Source of the DNA: Pseudonocardiales bacterium
Lineage (GTDB): Bacteria; Actinomycetota; Actinomycetes; Mycobacteriales; Pseudonocardiaceae
Reading direction: 5' to 3'
Assembly (NCBI GenBank): GCA_019240665.1
Contig: JAFAXZ010000033.1
Span: 1 to 46,579 of the forward strand
Length of the DNA: 46,579 bases
The notes beneath the pieces were generated by a model that worked only from the letters and a program-made list of their open reading frames with translations, had not been told where the DNA came from and made no database searches. Both the position numbers and the translations under genes were made by a program. This document shows, in pieces, positions 41,007-46,579 of the stretch; the stretch's first letter is position 1; every line of letters starts with the position of its first letter.

Positions 41007-42023
41007 TCACGATGGGTGTTTCGTCCCCTCGTCACTTGGAACGCCGCGAAGCCATTCGGCAATCCGTTGAAGCACGCCGCGGTCAGTGAATATTCCGAAG
41101 TGATTGATGTGGGCGAGGCTCACCACCTGTGAGTGCGGAGCTCTGCTCGCAAATAGCGCGCGCAGCGCGTCTGCATCCACGGCCTCGTCGTCCACCCCAA
41201 CGAGGACAAGCGCCTTGTCGCCCAGTGCCTCGATGTCGTCGGCGTATCCGTAACGAGGATGATAAGAGACGTTCAGCCGATAGGAATACGACAATGTCTC
41301 CGTACCGTCCCAGTACTTCACCGGCTTGTTGAACGTAATGATCGGAAGCCCGTCGAAGCCATGAATTCCAAGCGCATCAAGGAAAAGAAGCCCATATAGG
41401 CGGCGCCGATGCAGGCTTGCCCAACCGCCCGCCGTCCCTTCCTTGACCGATGGCGAGCCCGGGATTATTGGGCTAAGCAGCAGATAGTTTGATACCAGAT
41501 CGGGGCGAGGGCCCCCAGCGAACCGAATCGCCAGTCCTCCTCCGCTTGAGTGCCCTCCCAAGGTGATGGGCCCTTCGAGATGTTCATCGCGAATGAACTG
41601 GATCAAGTCGACGAGATCGTCTTCGAGTTGGCCGATGTAATCGATATCTCCGCGGCGCCGTCCCGACTGGAAGTGACCGCGCAGATTGGGTAAGACGACC
41701 TTTGCGGCTCCATTCAAGCTCAGGAACGACGCGAGGGCGTGATACCCGGCGCTATGGTACGTTGACCCGTGCACGAAGATAAGGATTCGGTTCGCGATCG
41801 AGTCGTAATAGCGGTAGGCCAGCTGCTCTCCATCTCTCGCTGGATATCTTCTGAGGGTGGGGAGATCGATGTCAGTTGGATCCCGTCGAAGAGTTGTAAA
41901 ATCGAATACATTCCTTGGGGCTTCGATGGCGGGTGGTGCCGAGGCAACCAACAAAAGAGCAGCGGCGCAGACCAGTAGAAAAAATGCCCCAGCACAGGCC
42001 AAACCGGTGATGACACGATTCAT
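41007..42023 (-). CDS. Membrane-anchored alpha/beta hydrolase
   Basis: A 338-residue serine hydrolase. An N-terminal transmembrane or signal-anchor helix (ACAGAFFLLVCAAALLLVAS) is followed by an alpha/beta-hydrolase domain with HGSTYHSAGYHA, LPNLRGHFQSGRR, the nucleophile elbow GGHSSGGGLA, the acid region VGVDDEAVD and the catalytic His in INHFGIF. It probably acts on an ester or lactone at the outer face of the inner membrane. ATG 42023 gives a compact signal; the frame extends to 42068. It may be unrelated to the cluster; base composition is lower in GC from here rightwards. Confidence 0.82.
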   Translation of the reverse strand: MNRVITGLACAGAFFLLVCAAALLLVASAPPAIEAPRNVFDFTTLRRDPTDIDLPTLRRYPARDGEQLAYRYYDSIANRILIFVHGSTYHSAGYHALASFLSLNGAAKVVLPNLRGHFQSGRRRGDIDYIGQLEDDLVDLIQFIRDEHLEGPITLGGHSSGGGLAIRFAGGPRPDLVSNYLLLSPIIPGSPSVKEGTAGGWASLHRRRLYGLLFLDALGIHGFDGLPIITFNKPVKYWDGTETLSYSYRLNVSYHPRYGYADDIEALGDKALVLVGVDDEAVDADALRALFASRAPHSQVVSLAHINHFGIFTDRGVLQRIAEWLRGVPSDEGTKHPS

Positions 42024-42718
42024 GCTTACATCCACGGCGGTTCGATTGCGACCAGTTGAAAAACGCAACAGACATTAGACCAGGTTAATTTGCGGATCAA
42101 CGGTCGCGATTTCTGACATGGCTCTTGCACGCTCGGAGGAAAGTCCGCACCGGTTATTACAGCACGTCGTCGCAACTCCGTAAGGAGCCCATGCCTACTA
42201 CAACATCCTCGAAGCGACACAGAAGGCGATCTCGATATCACGCCCTGGCTGTTATGGCGATGAATCCGTCAGGTCCGCCATGCGCCGCTGAAATTGCGCA
42301 GAGGGGCACCAAAATGGCTCAGAATCCCGCCGCGCGAACCGCGTAGCGCATCCTTCGACTCGAACGCCAGAATTCCAGCTTTCACTTACAAAAAAGATCA
42401 CAAAACACGATCCCTTCGCTCCCGAAGGCATTGGTACTGACAACGCGCGTGGCTGATTTAGCTGGTTCTTAAGATCGCTTTGCTCTCATACTGATGACAA
42501 AACTGACATTTCGACATCAGTTGGTTGGCCAGTCGGATCCATTGAGTCTAGCGCAAGAATGGAAGATACGTCCTCGAAATAGAAGGCGGTGAGAATACCG
42601 AGCATGCGACTTTGAGGTTAGTTCGTAACAGGAGTCGCTATTTCGATTCCCAGCAAAAATTCCGTTGCGAACGTGACAAACACATTTCATAATCATTTTA
42701 AATTGACGCTCGCACTCA
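42024..42718. other. AT-richer gap with a decayed Fic-family fragment
   Basis: No intact gene. At about 42155-42265 the plus strand shows broken Fic-protein homology over shifting frames: YYSTSSQLRKE, then AYYNILEATQK, then GDLDITPWLLW before a stop. This corresponds to the conserved segment before the helical end of DUF4172-type Fic proteins. From 42350 to 42718 the DNA is visibly AT-richer and I see nothing in it. Confidence 0.5.
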
Positions 42719-43276
42719 TGGATTCTTTCTGACGCGCAGGTTCGTAACCTCCTGGTTTATGTTGATGCGACTCGGTGGTCGGCCCGCAACAGGGTGATCG
42801 TCCTGTTGTCAGTCAAGGCGGTTTGCGGGTGGGGGAAATTGCTTGCCTGACTTGGGACATGGTGCTCGACCCATACGGCGAGGTCTCATCGGCTATCGAG
42901 CTACGCGACAGAGCGGCGAAAAAGAATAGCGGTCGGATTATTCCGATCCATCCAGAATTGGGCGCCGCCTTGGTCGCATGGATGGCTCGCACCGGTGGTC
43001 GCGGACCGGTGATCAGATCAGAGCGTGGTGGTTCGATGACGCCGGCCCAGCATCGTGAACTGGTTCTCAGTCGCTTATCGGCGGCTGCATCTTAAAGGTT
43101 GTTCATCGCACTCCGGCCGCCGGACGTTCGTGACTCGAGCCGCGCGGTTGGTCCATCAGGCCGGCGGATCTCTGCGAGACGTGCAGCTGCTCGCGGGTCA
43201 CCGATCGATCCTAACCACCCAGCGATACATCGACGGCGACTCGGACGCCCAGCGGCGACTGGTATCGCTAATCTGA
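42719..43276 (+). pseudogene. Tyrosine recombinase (site-specific integrase), two frameshifts
   Basis: From ATG 42719 the frame reads MILSDAQVRNLLVYVDATRW and VIVLLSVKA. After a lost base near 42820 it continues as GLRVGEIACLTWDMVLD and VIRSERGGSMTPA. After an extra base near 43050 it returns to the first frame with VNWFSVAYRRLHLKGCSSHS, GRRTFVTRAAR and GHRSILTTQRYIDGD. The Arg, His-x-x-Arg, His and Tyr residues of the catalytic domain are all readable, but the two indels cut the product. A short integrase of this kind is widespread on mobile elements of Rhizobiales. Confidence 0.82.
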
Positions 43277-43287
43277 TTGTTCGCCGG

Positions 43288-44316
43288 ATGTCCCCAGCTG
43301 AGGCCATAGTGACCACCACGGATCTGGACCACGCAAAGCGATTGATTGAGCCGGTCTGTCGGGTCGCTGGGCTGCCGTCGTTGATCGAGGATTTTCGCAA
43401 CGAACTAACTAACCACGGGGTCCTAGAAGCCATCGACCAGCACGATTCGGCGGTCCTGTTCGACTGGCTTACCGAGGCCGTGAGCTACCAAAGGATATCG
43501 GACTGGATCGCCTGGGCCTACATGCAGCGCCACGGCCGAGCAACCTGGGCCGAACTTCAGCGGAACCTGACCCGGCCGCCGTCCTGCCCGAAGCTCACAG
43601 TCTTCTGGCATTTCCACGACTGCCGGTACCACAAGGGGTCGGGAACCTGCGCCGAACCCGACCACCTGCCCGATTGCCCGCTGCCAACCCATCGCCTCAG
43701 AAATGGTCGGTTGAACCAGACTGCTTACGGCTTGTTCCTGTTCATCCGGGACGTTGCGGGCGACGACCTTGTGTCCTGGATCGATAACCGGCTCGCCGAG
43801 GGAGACGATCCAGCTGCGCCCGATAGGCTCAGGCGACTCCGCGATAGCCTCCTCGTACCCCTCAGGACCATCTACGGTGTCTCGGACAAAGTCTGGACCA
43901 TGATCCTATCCGGGCTGCTGCTCGGCGGTGGCCAAGGCCGCAAGCGTTGGCTGGAGGTGGGCACCAGCATGGTTGTCGTCGACACTCTGGTGCACAATTT
44001 CCTCCACCGAACGGGGATCCTCGAGCGCTTCTCAGCTGCCCACCCCTATGGCCCCGGGTGTTATCGATCGAACGGCTGCGCGGATATTCTGGAACAGGTT
44101 GCCCAACAGATCGACGCCCGGGCTTTCAACCCAGCATTTCCCGCGGTGTTTCCGAGGTTCGTACAGCACGCCATCTGGCGGTACTGCGCCCAACGGGGTC
44201 TCGACATCTGCAATGGCAACAGGATCGATGACGACGCAGCCTGCACAAACGGTTATTGCCGGGTTTATGGGCTGTGCGACCGGCTGGCGCTGCGAAGTCA
44301 GCGGCAACGCTCGTAA
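43288..44316 (+). CDS. Hypothetical protein, possibly HhH-GPD-like
   Basis: A 342-residue protein I cannot place with certainty. The region VWTMILSGLLLGGG, VGTSMVVVDTLVHNFLHRTGIL and four spaced cysteines near the end (CNGNRI...C....C.....C) resemble base-excision glycosylases of the HhH-GPD type with an iron-sulfur loop, but cysteine spacing differs from the classical C-x6-C-x2-C-x5-C. An FHDCRYHKGSGTCAEPDHLPDC segment near residue 115 adds more Cys/His. ATG 43288 follows the integrase remnant by 11 bases; the open frame itself extends upstream into it. It is probably cargo of the mobile region. Confidence 0.65.
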   Translation: MSPAEAIVTTTDLDHAKRLIEPVCRVAGLPSLIEDFRNELTNHGVLEAIDQHDSAVLFDWLTEAVSYQRISDWIAWAYMQRHGRATWAELQRNLTRPPSCPKLTVFWHFHDCRYHKGSGTCAEPDHLPDCPLPTHRLRNGRLNQTAYGLFLFIRDVAGDDLVSWIDNRLAEGDDPAAPDRLRRLRDSLLVPLRTIYGVSDKVWTMILSGLLLGGGQGRKRWLEVGTSMVVVDTLVHNFLHRTGILERFSAAHPYGPGCYRSNGCADILEQVAQQIDARAFNPAFPAVFPRFVQHAIWRYCAQRGLDICNGNRIDDDAACTNGYCRVYGLCDRLALRSQRQRS

Positions 44317-44477
44317 CATATTGAAATATCAGCCGAATTTAGTCGTTGCAATCGAAAGATGTAATTAGTATTATACTCAATCGGTCGCCGATTCGCCGGC
44401 CGATGGCAGACTTTGGAGGACGACCAATGTCGAACCGATCGCCACCGCCCAGTCGGGCGAAGGTCTCGTCCAAATCA

Positions 44478-44513
44478 GCCGCAGGGGGCCTAAGAGGCCC
44501 CCTGCGGCTTTTT
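44478..44513 (+). terminator. Strong hairpin followed by a T-run (terminator or attenuator)
   Basis: GCCGCAGGGGGCC and GGCCCCCTGCGGC pair perfectly over 13 bases around a five-base loop and are followed by TTTTT. This is a textbook intrinsic terminator on the plus strand. It lies 162 bases after the stop at 44316 and 13 bases before a Shine-Dalgarno-preceded ATG (44526). It therefore either ends the upstream transcript or attenuates the downstream gene. Confidence 0.8.
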
Positions 44514-44525
44514 AGGAGCACCACC

Positions 44526-45147
44526 ATGACCAAACCTTACGACCAAGGTCGCTGATCCCAAACCGAGTGAACCGCTGGATGTTGTTCTGTTCGGCCTTGA
44601 CGAGTCCAAGAAGCCCAGGGCCGCGCGGTTCGGCGGAGCGCATACCCGTCTCGCCGCAAAAGCCGCCGACCTGATGAGCCTTACCGCTTGTCCTGTTAGC
44701 TCGCCGACGTTGGCTGAAATCGCCGAAAAGCTCCCCGCCGGTCGGATGTATGCAAACGGCCGCGCGTTCGTACCCAATATCCGTCGCGACCTGTACGCCA
44801 AGTTGGTCGAAGCGGCAGGGACCAACACCGTCAGTGATGGCCAGGGCCAGCCCGGTGACCCAGCAGGAAAACCGGCCGAACCGGCCGCTGCTGGCACTGG
44901 GCCTGGTCCTTCAGCCGCAGAACCAGCCGAACCTGTTGTCGCCCAGGGCTATCCCCGCGACTGGAACGACATCAGCGTCGGCCACCTGGTCGTCGCGTCC
45001 GGTGGCGCGACTGACGGGTGGTGGGAAGCGATTGTAATCGGCCTCGAGGGCGACATGCTCACCCTGCGTTGGCGCGATCTTCCCAAGTACCCCAAGTTTT
45101 CTCAGCATCGCTCGGCCGTAGCGCTGCTAAAACCGAGCGCGCCCTAA
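44526..45147 (+). pseudogene. Hypothetical accessory gene with an early frameshift
   Basis: AGGAGCACCACC precedes ATG 44526 (MTKPYDQGR, then stop). One base off, the sequence runs on without interruption as TTKVADPKPSEPLDVVLFGL, DESKKPRAARFGGAHTRLAA and through MSLTACPVSSPTLAEIAEKL to 45147. A single extra T near 44536 explains the break. The alternative is a real start at ATG 44674, giving 157 residues: a helical KLPAGRMYANGRAFVPNIRR region, a Pro/Ala-rich linker and a C-terminal SH3-like WEAIVIGLEGDMLTLRWRD stretch. Function unknown. Confidence 0.6.
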
Positions 45148-45277
45148 ACCGCGAGCACTCCAGGCTTGGGCTGTTCCTCAACGGCCCGAGCCCACCCCCT
45201 TATCTGACTTCATTCACAGCCCGATTAGCCGTTGCCTCCGGCGACGGACTGATCGCGCGCGCAAGGAGCGCAAACCA

Positions 45278-45607
45278 ATGAGCACCAACACTGACCGTAT
45301 CCGCGGCCTCAACGATCAACTTCGGCAATACATGACCGGCGGTACAGCGCTGATCACCCCCGGCGTTGCCGCGCTCGGCCAGGAAGCTGTTGATCGGATC
45401 ATCAAGACGGTCGCGACGTTCGACGACTTTTGCCACGCCAACGACCCGCACGAAGAGCATGACTTTGGCGCGTTCGAAGTCGATGGCCAAAGCCTGTTCT
45501 TCAAGATCGACTACTACGACGAGGACCTGAAGTGTCATTCGCCGGATCCGTCCGACCCGAACGTGACCCGGCGTGTCATCACCCTGATGCTCGCCAGCGA
45601 GTACTGA
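45278..45607 (+). CDS. DUF3768-domain protein
   Basis: A 109-residue protein matching DUF3768: RIRGLNDQLRQYMTGG, the acidic NDPHEEHDFGAFEVDGQSLF block, FKIDYYDED and a closing RRVITLMLASEY. The family is common on plasmids and islands of alphaproteobacteria and its role is unknown. AAGGAG lies about 13 bases before the start. It appears intact. Confidence 0.82.
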   Translation: MSTNTDRIRGLNDQLRQYMTGGTALITPGVAALGQEAVDRIIKTVATFDDFCHANDPHEEHDFGAFEVDGQSLFFKIDYYDEDLKCHSPDPSDPNVTRRVITLMLASEY

Positions 45608-46096
45608 CGAGTGTGGGCGCCTTCGTTTGCCGGCAAACGAAGGCACCCGAGTTCCCAGGTCACCAGCCGCCAGACCCCCTAGGGCCATGTCTCGGGCAGA
45701 ACGCGAGCAGGCGCGGCACGAGCATCGGGTCTCCGTTCGGAACCTGTGAGCGGCAGCGTATTTAGCCGATGTTCCAACCAGCGCGAGCGGGTGACCTGGG
45801 AACCAATCGCTACCTTAGCGAGCCACCATGAAACACGTAGGCGCTGTCGCAGCGCTGAGATCTTGGTGTGTCATGGAGGTCTCCCTGTGCCTTGGCACGG
45901 GCACTTCCCCGCTGTCCACTCAATCCCAAGAGTCAGTCGCCGGTTATTTTCCGACATCTCGAGATTGGCTCTACTGGGCATATTCCCTATCGCGACCCAC
46001 CATCCCAGATCGCGATACTGCAAAAGTTACTTTCGTGTCGGTAATGCCAGTCAGCGCGATGCAGAGATCGTTGAACTGCCACACGAGGGATCAGAC
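45608..46096. other. Gap with no clear gene
   Basis: Apart from the perfect palindrome at 45619-45644 I see nothing supported here. The open frame that crosses 45746-46096 is not recognisable as protein until it reaches the DUF2130-like part downstream. Confidence 0.4.
45619..45644. repeat. Perfect 26-bp palindrome after the DUF3768 gene
   Basis: GCCTTCGTTTGC and GCAAACGAAGGC are joined by CG, so the whole 26-mer equals its own reverse complement. It starts 12 bases after the stop at 45607. No T-run follows, so it is a terminator-like or mRNA-stabilising hairpin rather than a classical intrinsic terminator. Confidence 0.6.
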
Positions 46097-46447
46097 ATGA
46101 CGATCTACCAGCTTCTTATGATTATCGAAGTGAGCGACGAAGATGCTCTACGAAGGGCGTTACCTCGAAGAGAACCCTGGCCGGCAATCGGCAAAAACGA
46201 GAAAATGGAAATTTTGTACAACTATCTTTCTGGTTCCGAGTTCAAGCAGCGGGTCGAGGCAATTGTCGAATCGTTCGTCGAAATGCAGCAGGACCTTCAG
46301 GAGGAGCGCCGCGTCGCTGAAAGGCGCTGGTCAAAGCGAGAAAAGCAGATCCAGCGCGTGATCACGAATACGTCCAGCATGTACGGCGATCTTCAGGGCC
46401 TGATCGGCTCGTCGTTGCGCACCATTGCAGCTCTAGCAGGCTGCTGA
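46097..46447 (+). pseudogene. DUF2130 protein, C-terminal fragment
   Basis: From ATG 46097 the frame gives 116 residues. The last 80 (KMEILYNYLSGSEFKQRVEA, FVEMQQDLQEERRVAERRW, SKREKQIQRVITNTSSMYGD) match the C-terminal end of DUF2130 proteins, which are normally over 400 residues. The upstream nuclease-like part is missing. The natural end is also altered: the stop at 46445 lies in what looks like the edge of an insertion sequence. Confidence 0.6.
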
Positions 46448-46579
46448 AAAACCAGCTTTGGAGGCCGATTTTCGTGATGTGCGCGGCGACGAGTCGATCG
46501 CTGGATCGTTTACGCGGCTGCGCACACGGCATCGATGAGCATCTTTCTTCATTTTTTACGCTCCAGGCAGACTCACGCT
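46433..46579. mobile_element. Possible left end of an insertion sequence
   Basis: CAGGCTGCTGAAAAACC at 46438-46454 resembles the terminal inverted repeats of several IS families that begin with GGCTGCTGAAAAA. It coincides with the loss of DUF2130 homology. The rest runs out of the window with no recognisable transposase reading frame, so the assignment rests on the terminal motif alone. Confidence 0.3.

Noticed and set aside
42130-42160. GAGGAAAGTCCG, which resembles the hallmark of RNase P RNA
   Set aside because: The following bases do not match the rest of the rnpB consensus and no 3' partner is present; the region is better explained as Fic-gene remains.
1-46579. CRISPR arrays, tRNA or rRNA genes
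   Set aside because: No regularly spaced repeats, cloverleaf-like segments or rRNA signatures were seen on either strand.

Overview
The window looks like a GC-rich alphaproteobacterial chromosome of Bradyrhizobium / Rhodopseudomonas (Rhizobiales) type. The pointers are an ISNCY-type transposase remnant, DUF3102 and DUF3768 accessory genes, a DUF1150 gene, a BjaI/RpaI-like LuxI and a lanthanide-type PQQ dehydrogenase cassette. This is inferred from family membership; nothing in the window identifies the species. I saw no rRNA, tRNA or CRISPR array.

Layout. (1) 1-1580: mobile-element debris, with a cut ISNCY transposase and a DUF3102 gene killed by two amber codons. (2) 1582-2775: a luciferase-like flavin monooxygenase. 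(3) 2848-12291, plus strand: secreted DUF2141 protein, acyl carrier protein (ACP), ABC-2 exporter pair, second ACP, AMP-forming ligase, PLP-decarboxylase-like protein without its lysine, KAS III-like protein, small unknown protein, alpha/beta hydrolase, unknown protein and DUF1150. (4) 12310-12680: a dead VOC gene. (5) 23187-12848, minus strand, one tightly packed operon: B12-binding glutamate mutase subunit, ACP, ligase, intact PLP decarboxylase, degenerate acyl-CoA dehydrogenase-like protein, KAS III-like protein, small unknown protein, a second KAS III-like protein, acyl-CoA dehydrogenase and the glutamate mutase epsilon subunit. (6) 23378-27510, plus: a MacAB/Dev-type exporter. (7) 34842-27525, minus: a fusion of a LodA-like quinocofactor oxidase with a haem-oxygenase-like diiron domain, a flavin amine oxidase, an EamA transporter and a LuxI-type AHL synthase. 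(8) 35252-37820, plus: a LysR regulator, a broken tandem copy of it, and an AHL-binding LuxR. (9) 40770-37827, minus: PQQ dehydrogenase, cytochrome c and periplasmic binding protein. (10) 42023-41007: a membrane-anchored hydrolase. (11) 42100-46579: a graveyard of Fic, integrase, DUF2130 and other accessory fragments, ending in a possible IS edge.

How it may work. A glutamate mutase pair should make 3-methylaspartate. A ligase, an ACP and a PLP decarboxylase could load it and decarboxylate it to a beta-aminoacyl-ACP, as VinH/I, VinN, VinL and VinO do for the vicenistatin starter unit. Here there is no modular PKS or NRPS. Instead there are stand-alone KAS III-like proteins, acyl-CoA dehydrogenases, a second paralogous ligase/ACP/decarboxylase-like set on the opposite strand, unusual oxidases and two exporters. 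Four 20-bp lux-box-like palindromes (855, 2758, 23256 and 40960), together with the resident LuxI and LuxR, suggest quorum-sensing control. I infer an export-coupled, quorum-regulated small-molecule cluster; the product is unknown.
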